The notes under the pieces were generated by a model. It did not search any database and was not told the origin of the DNA. It was given only the letters and a program-made list of their open reading frames with translations. A program made the translations under genes and the position numbers. Positions 1 through 6,809 of a DNA stretch of 11,469 nt are shown here, in pieces. This stretch comes from Solirubrobacterales bacterium (GTDB taxonomy: Bacteria > Actinomycetota > Thermoleophilia > Solirubrobacterales > Solirubrobacteraceae), in assembly GCA_003157595.1 (NCBI GenBank), contig PMKB01000097.1, forward strand, positions 1-11,469, in the 5' to 3' direction. Position 1 is the first letter of the stretch. Every line of letters starts with the position of its first letter.

Positions 1-49
1 TCACGCCGTCGAAGTCGAAGATCAGGGCATCGGGTGCGACACGGGTCAC
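1..49 (-). CDS. HAD-superfamily hydrolase, N-terminal fragment (cut by window edge)
   Basis: Only about 16 codons are visible. Read on the minus strand from a GTG at 49-47 they give VTRVAPDALIFDFDGV. A short hydrophobic strand followed by DFDGV is the classic motif I (DxDG[VT]) of haloacid dehalogenase-like hydrolases of the phosphoglycolate phosphatase/beta-phosphoglucomutase type, with the first Asp as nucleophile. In-frame GTGs at 52-50 and 67-65 are alternative starts; the GATGATGGGG run just upstream is a weak ribosome-binding candidate. It lies 46-64 bases downstream of galK on the same strand, so it may be the last gene of the galactose operon and act on a sugar phosphate. That role is inference; the substrate cannot be read from this fragment. 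Confidence 0.55.
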   Translation of the reverse strand, partial: MTRVAPDALIFDFDGV

Positions 50-113
50 CACCCCATCATCGCGCACTGCCCCGGCCGCACCCGCCCCGGGCGCCACCGC
101 GCGGGCGTCCTCG

Positions 114-1157
114 CTAGCGCTCCAGCACGCGCGCACCCGCCCCGGGCCGCACCTCGATCGCCCCGTCCGGCGCGAGCGCGCCCGGTGGGAGCAGCCCGAG
201 CACGCTGCCGCCGAAGCCGCCGCCCATCATCCGCGCACCCGCCGCGCCGCCGGCGCGCAGCGTGTCCACAGCCGCGTTGAGCTCCGGCGTCGAGACCTCG
301 TAGAGATCGCGCAGGCTGGCGTGCGAGGCGTCGAGCAGCGCCCCGACCGCCGGCAAATCGCCGCGCGCGAGCGCGTCGACCGTGGCATCGACGCGGGCGT
401 TCTCCTCGAGCACGTGGCGCGCCCGCGCATCGAGCGGCGCCGCCAGCCGCCCGAGCATCGCCGGCTCGAGCTCGCGCAGACTCGAGATCCCGAGCGCCTC
501 GCAGGCCTGCGCGCATTCGCGGCGGCGGTCGTTGTAGCCGGACTCCGCATGCGAGTGACGCACCCCCGAGTCGAGTGTGACCAGCCGCCATTCGCCCAGC
601 GCGAGCGCCACCGGCACGATCACACCGGAGCGAAAGTCGATTCGCATCGCCGCGTTCTCACGCCCGCACAGGGACGCGAGCTGGTCGAGCAGCCCCGTGT
701 TCGCGCCGACCCACTCGTTCTCCACCTGCGAGCAGATTCGCGCGAGCGGCCACGGCGGCACCACGTCGGCGTCGGCGAGCGCGAGCAGGGCGAGGCACAG
801 CGCGACCTCGAGCGCCGCCGAGGACGACAGCCCGGCGCCCCGCGCGATCGTGCCCTCGATCTCGAGCGTCGCGCCGCGCAGCGGCAGCCCGGCCGCCGCC
901 AGCTCGGCCGTCGCGCCGCGCACGAAGGCGCGCCAGCCGCCGGGCGAGGGAGCCTCGCCGCCGAGCATGTAGGTGTCGCTCGCGCCCAGGTCGAGCGCGT
1001 GCGCGCGGATCGACTGATCGCCGGTCGCCGTCGCGCTCACGCGCACGCCGGCGTCGATCGCGAACGGCAGCGCGAGACCATCGTTGTAGTCGGTGTGCTC
1101 GCCGATCAGGTTGACGCGCCCGGGACCAAACGCGACGGTGTGGCCGGGCATCGTCAC
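114..1157 (-). CDS. galK: Galactokinase
   Basis: Galactokinase phosphorylates alpha-D-galactose with ATP to galactose 1-phosphate, the first committed step of the Leloir pathway, in the cytoplasm. The protein (347 residues) is a clear GHMP kinase. The galactokinase signature GRVNLIGEHTDYNDG is at about 13-27, the ATP-binding GLSSSAALE loop at about 109-117, the presumed catalytic Asp is in GLLDQLAS (about 158), and the GGGFGG motif is near the C terminus. I chose the GTG at 1157-1155, which overlaps the galT stop as GTGA; an in-frame ATG at 1151 would remove only two residues. Translation is probably coupled to galT. It is shorter than typical galactokinases (about 380-390): the N-terminal helix normally preceding the GRVNLIGE signature is absent. 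The stop is TAG at 116-114. Confidence 0.95.
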   Translation of the reverse strand: MTMPGHTVAFGPGRVNLIGEHTDYNDGLALPFAIDAGVRVSATATGDQSIRAHALDLGASDTYMLGGEAPSPGGWRAFVRGATAELAAAGLPLRGATLEIEGTIARGAGLSSSAALEVALCLALLALADADVVPPWPLARICSQVENEWVGANTGLLDQLASLCGRENAAMRIDFRSGVIVPVALALGEWRLVTLDSGVRHSHAESGYNDRRRECAQACEALGISSLRELEPAMLGRLAAPLDARARHVLEENARVDATVDALARGDLPAVGALLDASHASLRDLYEVSTPELNAAVDTLRAGGAAGARMMGGGFGGSVLGLLPPGALAPDGAIEVRPGAGARVLER

Positions 1158-2098
1158 AGCGCCACCCCGTGCCCCGCCCTCGACGGCTGCGAATCAAAAG
1201 CGATCGCCTCCCGCAGCGCCACCGCCGAGTCCTCCGGCAGCACGTCCATGATGAAGGTGCCGGCGCCCTGCTCGCAGCCGGCGAGGTACTTGAGCTTGGT
1301 GGCGGTTCGCAGCGGCGGGTAGAACTCGACGTGCAGGTGGCCCGCGCGGGCGCCGTCGGTGGGCGCCTGGTGCACCACCATCACGTACGGGAAGGGCCGC
1401 TCGAACAGCCGGTCGAAGCCGCGCGTGACGGCCTGCAGCGCCTCCGCCAGCGACGCAAGCTCCTCCGCCGCGCACTCGGCGAGGCTCGCGCGATGCTCGC
1501 GCATCACCACATGCGTCTCATACGGCCAGCGCGCCGCGAACGGCACGTAGGCGACGACGTCCGCGTTCGAGTGGATCACGCGCTCGCCGTCGGCCAGCTC
1601 GCGCGCGAGCAGCGCGCACGGGGCGCAGCCGCCCAGGCGCGCGTCGGCGGCCAGCTCGAGTCCCGCGACCGGCGGCACCAGCGGGAACGCGTAGATCTGG
1701 CCGTGCGGGTGGTGCAGCGTCGTGCCGACCTCGACGCCGCGGTTCTCGAAGATCAGCACATACTCCACGTCGGGGCGGGCGCCGAGCTCCTCGTAGCGCT
1801 GGCGCCAGACCCACATCAGCGCCTGCGCCCGAGCGGGTTCAAGCCCGGCGAAGGAGCCGTGGTGGTCGTCGGTGTAGACGACGACCTCGGCCGCTCCCTG
1901 CGGCGCCTCGAAGCTCGGGAACAGGTTGTCGAAGACGACGATCTCAAACGCCGGGAAGGGGATCTCGGTCGCCGGCCCGCCCGGCCGCGTCGGGTCCAGC
2001 GGGCAGTGCTCCTGCGCCGGCAGGAACGTGCGGTCCTGGCGGTCAACGGCGTAGGCGACCTCCTCGCCGCGCAGCTCGTTGAAGCGCCGCAGGCTCAC
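1154..2098 (-). CDS. galT: Galactose-1-phosphate uridylyltransferase
   Basis: GalT exchanges UMP between UDP-glucose and galactose 1-phosphate, giving UDP-galactose and glucose 1-phosphate (Leloir pathway, cytoplasm). The 314-residue protein carries the active-site HPHGQ at 130-134, whose second His forms the UMP-enzyme intermediate. C-terminal HLHVEFYPP (254-262) and [13 protein letters not shown] (278-290) are typical of the family. The GGPATEIP and FDNLFPSF stretches are the actinobacterial form. The zinc-site Cys-x-x-Cys seen in many GalTs is here C32-P-L-D35, so one ligand is replaced by Asp. The start is GTG at 2098, overlapping the stop of the preceding small gene as GTGA; it lacks the 30 or more N-terminal residues seen in longer homologues. 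It overlaps galK by four bases, so the two are co-translated. Confidence 0.95.
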   Translation of the reverse strand: MSLRRFNELRGEEVAYAVDRQDRTFLPAQEHCPLDPTRPGGPATEIPFPAFEIVVFDNLFPSFEAPQGAAEVVVYTDDHHGSFAGLEPARAQALMWVWRQRYEELGARPDVEYVLIFENRGVEVGTTLHHPHGQIYAFPLVPPVAGLELAADARLGGCAPCALLARELADGERVIHSNADVVAYVPFAARWPYETHVVMREHRASLAECAAEELASLAEALQAVTRGFDRLFERPFPYVMVVHQAPTDGARAGHLHVEFYPPLRTATKLKYLAGCEQGAGTFIMDVLPEDSAVALREAIAFDSQPSRAGHGVAL

Positions 2099-2247
2099 GC
2101 GCGCTCGCCAGGCTCGGCGCGATCGAAGCGGATCAGGGCGCGGCCGTCCTCCTTGACCATCCGCCGCACGATCAGCGGCCCGTAGCGTTCGCCCTCATCG
2201 TCATCCGGGGGCGTCGCGGACGGTTGCTCTGGCGGGGCCTTGGGCAT
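2095..2247 (-). CDS. Small hypothetical protein at the head of the gal operon (50 aa)
   Basis: A short open frame encodes 50 residues: an acidic, proline-rich start (PPEQPSATPPDDDEGE) followed by a compact charged segment, RYGPLIVRRMVKEDGRALIR then [11 protein letters not shown] do not recognise a named family. The YGPL(I/V)V-R-x3-K-x-DGRALI pattern looks like a real folded domain rather than random high-GC translation. The stop TGA overlaps the galT GTG start as GTGA, the same junction used between galT and galK, which argues strongly that it is translated in this operon. I chose the ATG at 2247; an in-frame ATG at 2265 would add six residues but has no better ribosome-binding site. A TATACCT box sits 7-13 bases upstream of the 2247 ATG, compatible with leaderless expression. 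It could be a small accessory or regulatory partner of the gal enzymes; function unknown. Confidence 0.7.
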   Translation of the reverse strand: MPKAPPEQPSATPPDDDEGERYGPLIVRRMVKEDGRALIRFDRAEPGERA

Positions 2248-2253
2248 CGACGG

Positions 2254-2262
2254 AGGTATACC
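2254..2262 (-). promoter_or_regulatory. Possible -10 element for a leaderless gal operon transcript
   Basis: On the minus strand GGTATACCT lies with its last T seven bases before the ATG at 2247. A TATA-type -10 box at that distance would place transcription initiation at or next to the A of the start codon, as in leaderless transcripts that are common in actinobacteria. No good -35 hexamer is visible, and the upstream DNA is taken up by the palindrome array. This is inference from spacing only. Confidence 0.3.
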
Positions 2263-2274
2263 CATCTTCGGGGA

Positions 2275-2346
2275 CGGCTGGGTGCATGCACCCAGCCGCG
2301 GGACGGCGCATGCGCCGTCCCGCCGATCGGCGCATGCGCCGATCGG
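2275..2346. repeat. Array of three abutting perfect palindromes with a common CATG centre
   Basis: Three perfect inverted repeats lie end to end without spacer: 2275-2298 (24 bp, left arm CGGCTGGGTG), 2298-2323 (26 bp, left arm GCGGGACGGCG) and 2323-2346 (24 bp, left arm CCGATCGGCG). Each reads arm-CATG-arm', so each can fold to a 10-11-bp stem with a CATG tetraloop. Their centres are at 2286.5, 2310.5 and 2334.5, exactly 24 bp apart. The arms differ between units, yet every unit is perfectly self-complementary, which points to selection on structure. The block begins seven bases past the desaturase stop and ends 28 bases before the small gal-operon gene. It may act as a terminator, an RNA-stabilising 3' end, a protein-binding site, or a combination. 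A weaker inverted repeat, AAGCC-TGA-GGCTT, spans the desaturase stop codon itself. Confidence 0.9.
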
Positions 2347-2353
2347 TAAAGCC

Positions 2354-3466
2354 TCAGGCTTGCGCCGAGGACGGGCGGGAGCCGACCGCGCGCGCGGCGG
2401 TCGCGGCGCGCGCCTGCGCGAACGTCACCAGCTGGCGACTGTCCTCGTCCCACAGCTTCAGCCGTGTGGCGCGCAGGCCGTCCCAGATCGACAGCGTCGG
2501 CACGCTCTGGAAGACCGGGTTGGAGTCGTGCGCGGCCTGCAGGTTGTAGTTGGGGATGCGCGAGTTGAGGTGGTGGACGTGGTGCAGCCCGATGTTGCCG
2601 CTGAAGAACTGCAGCACCTTGGACAGCTTCAGGTAGGAGCTGCCGCGCAGCGCCGCGTCGGCGTAGGTCCACTCCGTGTTGCGATCCCAGTAGGTGTCCT
2701 CGAACTGGTGCTGGACGTAGAACAGCCAGATCCCCGCCGAGCCCGCCAACAGCGCGGGCGGGGCCTGGATCAGCAGGTAGTCGCGCCAGCCGACCAGCAG
2801 GCAGGCGCCGGCGACCAGCACCGCGAGGGCGAGATTGGTCAGGTGCACGCTGTGGCGGATCCGCGGCCGCGCCGAGCGGGGGACGATCCGCGGGCCGAGG
2901 ATCATCGCGAACAGCGGCCCGAGCCCGAACATCACCAGCGGGTTGCGGAACAGCCGGTAGCCGACCCGGCCGCGCCACTCCTTGGCGTTGTATTCCGACA
3001 CCGTCAGCGTCGGCACGTCGCCCTGCCCGCGGCGGTCGAGGTCGGCGGCCGTGGCGTGGTGGACGGCATGGTTGTGGCGCCAGTTGGCAAACGGCGCGAA
3101 CACCAGCACGCCGCACGCGGCGCCGAGCCACGCGTTGCCGCGCTTGGTGGGCAGGTAGGAGCCGTGGGTGCAGTCGTGAAAGACGATGTAGGTGCGCAGC
3201 AGGAAGCCCGCCGCGAGCACGCCGATCCCGAGCGTCAGGAAATACGAGACGCGCAGTGAGAAGTACATCGCGACCAGCAGGCCGAAGTACGGCACCACCG
3301 AGGTGAGGAGGCCGGCAATGCTGCGCGGCACGCTGGCGCGTGCGTAGGGCGCGAGCTCGGCCGTCCAGTAGGCGCCTCGCTCCCGGGCTTCCTGCGCTCC
3401 GTCGCCCGGCTCCCGTCCGGCGTGATCGTCGATCCCGCCGACAACGGTCGTCTCTGACAGGACCAT
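2354..3466 (-). CDS. Membrane fatty-acid desaturase (di-iron, DesA/omega-6 type)
   Basis: A 370-residue integral membrane protein with the three histidine boxes of acyl-lipid/acyl-CoA desaturases: HDCTH at 97-101, HAVHH at 133-137 and HHVHH at 295-299. The third box is followed by [11 protein letters not shown], and QHQFEDTYW lies at 252-260; both are typical of bacterial relatives of delta-12/omega-6 desaturases. The boxes bind two irons that use oxygen and electrons from a ferredoxin or similar donor to insert a cis double bond into an acyl chain. Hydrophobic spans are seen at about 50-95, 115-125, 175-190, 208-225 and 235-250. I start it at the ATG at 3466, which has GGAGAGGGG about four to twelve bases upstream and gives the usual length. 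The same frame stays open further upstream, but that extension would be antisense to malate synthase. Regiospecificity cannot be read from sequence. Confidence 0.9.
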   Translation of the reverse strand: MVLSETTVVGGIDDHAGREPGDGAQEARERGAYWTAELAPYARASVPRSIAGLLTSVVPYFGLLVAMYFSLRVSYFLTLGIGVLAAGFLLRTYIVFHDCTHGSYLPTKRGNAWLGAACGVLVFAPFANWRHNHAVHHATAADLDRRGQGDVPTLTVSEYNAKEWRGRVGYRLFRNPLVMFGLGPLFAMILGPRIVPRSARPRIRHSVHLTNLALAVLVAGACLLVGWRDYLLIQAPPALLAGSAGIWLFYVQHQFEDTYWDRNTEWTYADAALRGSSYLKLSKVLQFFSGNIGLHHVHHLNSRIPNYNLQAAHDSNPVFQSVPTLSIWDGLRATRLKLWDEDSRQLVTFAQARAATAARAVGSRPSSAQA

Positions 3467-3606
3467 CGGCCCCTCTCCATCGCTGGCGCAGGCCGGCCAG
3501 AGCGGCAACGCCCAGGCGGGCATCTCGACAAGCGTACACGGCGAAATGGCGCGCGTCCATCGACCTCCGGCGGGTGCGGGCGCCGCGATGCGGGGAAACC
3601 ACTGAA

Positions 3607-3612
3607 TACAAT
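3607..3612 (+). promoter_or_regulatory. Possible -10 box (TACAAT) for malate synthase
   Basis: TACAAT matches the -10 consensus at five of six positions in DNA otherwise very rich in G and C. It overlaps the first possible ATG of malate synthase (3611). If used, RNA would begin near 3619 and translation at the second ATG (3623), giving a nearly leaderless message. No recognisable -35 box lies 16-18 bp upstream, so this is tentative. Confidence 0.3.
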
Positions 3613-5128
3613 GGCGGCGGCGATGGTTGCTACCGACGATGTGCTGACGCCTGTGGCGGTCGAGTTCCTGGAGCTGCTCGCGCGCGAGTTTGAGGCGGAG
3701 CGCGAGGAGTTGCTCGCGGCGCGCGATGCCCGGGCGTTGGCGTTGCGTGCGGGTGGGTTGCCGGATTTCCTGGCGGCGAGCGCGGGGGTGCGTGGCGGGG
3801 ACTGGCGGGTGCCGGTGGCGCCGGCGGATCTGGCGGACCGGCGGGTGGAGATAACGGGGCCGACGGAGCGCAAGATGGTCATCAACGCTTTGAACTCGGG
3901 CGCGCGGGTGTTCATGGCCGATTTCGAGGATTCCAACTCCCCGACCTGGGCGAACATGCTGGACGGGCAGCGCAACCTGAGCGATGCGATCGCGCGCACG
4001 ATTCGCCTCCAGACGCCGGAGAAGGTCTATGTGTTGGGGGAGCGGGTTGCGACGTTGTTGGTGCGCCCGCGCGGCTGGCATTTGGTCGAGCGCCATTTCG
4101 AGGTTGACGGGCGGCCGATCTCGGCGTCGCTGTTTGACTTCGGGCTGTATCTGTTGCGCAACCATGAGGCGCTAGCGGCGGCCGGGAGCGGCCCGTATCT
4201 CTACCTTCCGAAGCTGGAGTCCCATTTGGAGGCGCGGCTTTGGAACCGGGTGTTCGAGCGTGCGCAGGGGCTGCTGGGTATTCCGCGGGGCACGATCCGC
4301 GCGACGGTGCTGATCGAGACGATCCTCGCGGCGTTTGAGATGGACGAGATCCTGTTTGAGCTGGGGCCGCATGCGACGGGTTTGAACGCGGGCCGCTGGG
4401 ATTACCTGTTCAGCGTGATCAAGAAGCTCGGGCATCGCCCCGAGTTCGTGCTGCCCGACCGTGCCGCGGTGGGGATGGGCGTGCCGTTCATGCGCGCCTA
4501 TGCGGAGCTGCTGGTCGCGACCTGCCACCGTCGTGGCGCACACGCGATTGGCGGCATGGCGGCGTTCATCCCCTCGCGCCGTGACCCGGCGGTCAACGCC
4601 GTCGCGTTGGCGAAGGTGCGTGAGGACAAGGAGCGCGAGGTCTCGCAGGGCTACGACGGCACCTGGGTCGCGCATCCCGACCTCGTCGCGGTCGCGCTCG
4701 AGGTCTTCGACGGGGTGCTCGGCGAGCGCCCCAACCAGCTGGAAGTGGCGCGCGAGGACGTCAAGCCCGACGCCGCGGCGCTCCTGAACGTCGCCGCGAC
4801 GCCCGGCGAGGTCACTCTCGACGGGCTGCGAAACAACGTCTCGGTCGCGATCCAGTACATCGCGGCGTGGCTTGACGGCAATGGCGCGGTCGCGATCTTC
4901 AACCTGATGGAGGACGCTGCGACCTCGGAGATCTCGCGCGCCCAGGTCTGGCAATGGCTGCGCCACGGCCGCTTCACCCGCGAGCAGGTCGCGGCGGTCA
5001 CCGAGGAGGAGCTGGCCAAGCTCGGCGCGGGCTACGGCCCGGCACGCGAGCTGTTCGACCAGGTCGCCACCGGTGAGGAGTTCATCGAATTCCTCACCCT
5101 CCCCGCCTACGACGTGCTGAGCGGCTGA
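3611..5128 (+). CDS. aceB: Malate synthase A
   Basis: Malate synthase condenses glyoxylate and acetyl-CoA to malate, the second step of the glyoxylate shunt used for growth on acetate or fatty acids. The 505-residue product has the family's landmarks: [13 protein letters not shown] at 101-113, the glyoxylate-binding RPRGWHL at 152-158, [12 protein letters not shown] at 257-268, [10 protein letters not shown] at 433-442 with the presumed catalytic base D435, and the characteristic tail [10 protein letters not shown]. Its length and lack of the extra domain of GlcB make it isoform A. Start choice is uncertain: ATG 3611 (used here) or ATG 3623, which would drop four residues; neither has a strong ribosome-binding site. 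It is divergent from the desaturase (144-bp gap). No isocitrate lyase gene is in the window. Leucine codon use changes inside the gene: 12 TTG codons before about 4450 and one after. Confidence 0.95.
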   Translation: MAAAMVATDDVLTPVAVEFLELLAREFEAEREELLAARDARALALRAGGLPDFLAASAGVRGGDWRVPVAPADLADRRVEITGPTERKMVINALNSGARVFMADFEDSNSPTWANMLDGQRNLSDAIARTIRLQTPEKVYVLGERVATLLVRPRGWHLVERHFEVDGRPISASLFDFGLYLLRNHEALAAAGSGPYLYLPKLESHLEARLWNRVFERAQGLLGIPRGTIRATVLIETILAAFEMDEILFELGPHATGLNAGRWDYLFSVIKKLGHRPEFVLPDRAAVGMGVPFMRAYAELLVATCHRRGAHAIGGMAAFIPSRRDPAVNAVALAKVREDKEREVSQGYDGTWVAHPDLVAVALEVFDGVLGERPNQLEVAREDVKPDAAALLNVAATPGEVTLDGLRNNVSVAIQYIAAWLDGNGAVAIFNLMEDAATSEISRAQVWQWLRHGRFTREQVAAVTEEELAKLGAGYGPARELFDQVATGEEFIEFLTLPAYDVLSG

Positions 5129-5202
5129 GTCCGTCGGGCGCGCGCCGCGCTTGCGTCGCCGTTGGGCCCTGGCGGACAGTGAAGCGGCCGCCATCTTGTC
5201 CA

Positions 5203-5224
5203 CGGTGGCTCGACACGGCCACCG
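5203..5224 (+). terminator. Hairpin between malate synthase and the ATP-grasp operon
   Basis: A perfect 7-bp stem, CGGTGGC (5203-5209) with GCCACCG (5218-5224), encloses an 8-base loop, TCGACACG. It lies 75 bases past the malate synthase stop and 22 bases before the ATP-grasp start. There is no following U tract, so it may be a weak or factor-assisted terminator of malate synthase. Alternatively it could be a leader hairpin of the downstream operon. Confidence 0.35.
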
Positions 5225-5246
5225 CGTTCTCGCGGAGAATGTGCCG

Positions 5247-6809
5247 ATGAGCGCGACCTGGTCGGCCACGGCCTTCGATGAGGTGTTCGCCGCCGACGGC
5301 GTGCCGCGACCGTATGCGCAGCCGCTGGTCGCCGAGCTCGAGCGTCTGGGCGCGGAGAGCCTCGTCGCCGCCGGCGCGCTGCGCGACGCGATCTTCATGC
5401 GCCAGGGGATCACCTTCGACCTGACCAACCCCGAGGGTGCCGTCGCTGACCGGCCCTTCCCGCTCGATCTGATCCCCCGGATCATCCCGGCGGCGGAGTG
5501 GCGCACGATCAAGCGCGGCCTCGCGCAGCGCATTCGCGCGCTCAACCATTTCGTTGACGACGTCTACCACGAGCGGGAGATCGTCAAGGCCGGGATCGTC
5601 CCCTGGACGCTGATCGCGAGCCGCTCGCACTTCGCGCGCGCGGCCCACGGCATCCGCCCGCCGCGCGGCGTCTACACCCACATCGCCGGCTGCGACCTCG
5701 TGCGCGACGCCAACGGCGCCTGGAAGGTGCTCGAGGACAACGTGCGCACCCCCTCGGGGATCTCCTACATGCTCGAGAACCGCCTCGCGATGACGCGTCT
5801 GATCCCGTCGCTGTTCGCGCACTTCCGGGTCCGCCCGGTCGACCAGTATCCGGCGCTCCTGCACGCCGCGCTGCGCTCCGTCGCGCCGGTCGCCGACGGC
5901 GACGCGCGGATCGTCGTGTGGACGCCCGGGCCCGCCAACAGCGCCTACTTCGAGCACACCTTCCTCGCCCGCCAGATGGGCGTCGAGCTGGTCGAGGCCT
6001 CTGACCTGGTCGTGCGCGACGACGTCTGCTACATGCGCACGACCAGCGGGCTGGCGCGCGTCAGCGCGATCTACCGCCGCCTCGACGACGCCTTCATCGA
6101 CCCGCTCGAGTTCCGCCCCGACTCGCTGCTCGGCGTGCCGGGGCTGATCCGCGCCTACCGCGCCGGCACAGTCGCGATCGCCAACGCGATCGGCACCGGC
6201 GTCGCCGACGACAAGGCGGTCTACTGCTATGTGCCCGCGATGATCCGCTTCTACCTCGGCGAGGAGCCGCTGCTGGAGAACGTGACCACCTACCTGCTCG
6301 ACGATCCCGAGCAGCTGGAGGTGGCGCTCGAGCGGATCGGCGAGCTGGTCTTCAAGCCGACCGGCGAGTCGGGCGGCAAGGGTGTCGTGATCGGCCCGGC
6401 AGCGGACGAGCGCCGCCTCCTGGAGCTTGCCGAGACGGTGCGCCGCGACCCCACGCAGTGGATCGCCCAGGAGGTGGTTCAGCTCTCGACCGTGCCGACG
6501 GTGGCGCACGACGGAACGCTCGCAGCCCGCCACGTGGACCTGCGCCCGTTCGCGATCTTCGGCGACGAGATCCGCATCGTGCCGGGCGGGCTGACCCGCG
6601 TGGCGCTCGAGCCCGGGTCGTTGATCGTCAACTCCTCGCGCGGCGGCGGCTCGAAGGACACCTGGGTGCTGCAGGACGACGAGGTGGCGGAGATCGAGCC
6701 GGTGGCCGCGGCGTCCTTTGCGCCGCCGGCCCTGCCGAAGCTGCGCCTGCGGTCCTGGACCGGGCAGGCGCAGCAGCAGCAGCAGCAACAGCTGCGTGCG
6801 CCCTTCTGA
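5247..6809 (+). CDS. Circularly permuted ATP-grasp protein (CP_ATPgrasp_1, formerly DUF404/DUF407 type)
   Basis: A 520-residue member of the circularly permuted ATP-grasp family. Landmarks with this start: N-terminal TAFDEVFAADGVPRPYA (about 7-23), WKVLEDNVRTPSGISYMLEN at 159-178, IYRRLDDAFIDPLEF at 275-289, and the glycine-rich nucleotide-binding FKPTGESGGKGVVIG at 369-383, then SSRGGGSKDTWVL near the end. ATP-grasp enzymes usually activate a carboxylate as an acyl-phosphate for ligation to an amine; here an unknown peptide or amide-forming reaction is predicted from family and context. I chose the ATG at 5247, with GGAG at 5234-5237, over a TTG at 5151 that would run through the 5203-5224 hairpin. 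The C terminus ends in a seven-glutamine run (6771-6791) just before the stop, probably a flexible tail. The stop overlaps the next start as TGATG. Confidence 0.9.
   Translation: MSATWSATAFDEVFAADGVPRPYAQPLVAELERLGAESLVAAGALRDAIFMRQGITFDLTNPEGAVADRPFPLDLIPRIIPAAEWRTIKRGLAQRIRALNHFVDDVYHEREIVKAGIVPWTLIASRSHFARAAHGIRPPRGVYTHIAGCDLVRDANGAWKVLEDNVRTPSGISYMLENRLAMTRLIPSLFAHFRVRPVDQYPALLHAALRSVAPVADGDARIVVWTPGPANSAYFEHTFLARQMGVELVEASDLVVRDDVCYMRTTSGLARVSAIYRRLDDAFIDPLEFRPDSLLGVPGLIRAYRAGTVAIANAIGTGVADDKAVYCYVPAMIRFYLGEEPLLENVTTYLLDDPEQLEVALERIGELVFKPTGESGGKGVVIGPAADERRLLELAETVRRDPTQWIAQEVVQLSTVPTVAHDGTLAARHVDLRPFAIFGDEIRIVPGGLTRVALEPGSLIVNSSRGGGSKDTWVLQDDEVAEIEPVAAASFAPPALPKLRLRSWTGQAQQQQQQQLRAPF

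Noticed and set aside
2172..2400. Coding repeat (AHAP-containing octapeptides) on the minus strand
   Set aside because: The eight-residue periodicity is a by-product of the 24-bp palindrome phase; the frame belongs to a shadow of the desaturase gene.
3467..4165. Long N-terminal extension of the desaturase frame (603 residues in total)
   Set aside because: It runs antisense through malate synthase, is Arg/Gln/His-rich low-complexity translation, and the family-like protein starts at 3466 with a ribosome-binding site.
5151..5246. Longer N terminus for the ATP-grasp protein from a TTG at 5151
   Set aside because: The extra 32 residues do not look like the family, they run through a hairpin, and the ATG at 5247 has GGAG at good spacing.
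4172..5545. 457-residue minus-strand open frame
   Set aside because: Antisense to malate synthase and the start of the ATP-grasp gene, with no domain resemblance.
5094..6788. 564-residue minus-strand open frame
   Set aside because: It is antisense to the ATP-grasp gene, consists of Arg/Asp/Gly/His-rich residues and has no motif; a typical mirror frame of high-GC coding DNA.
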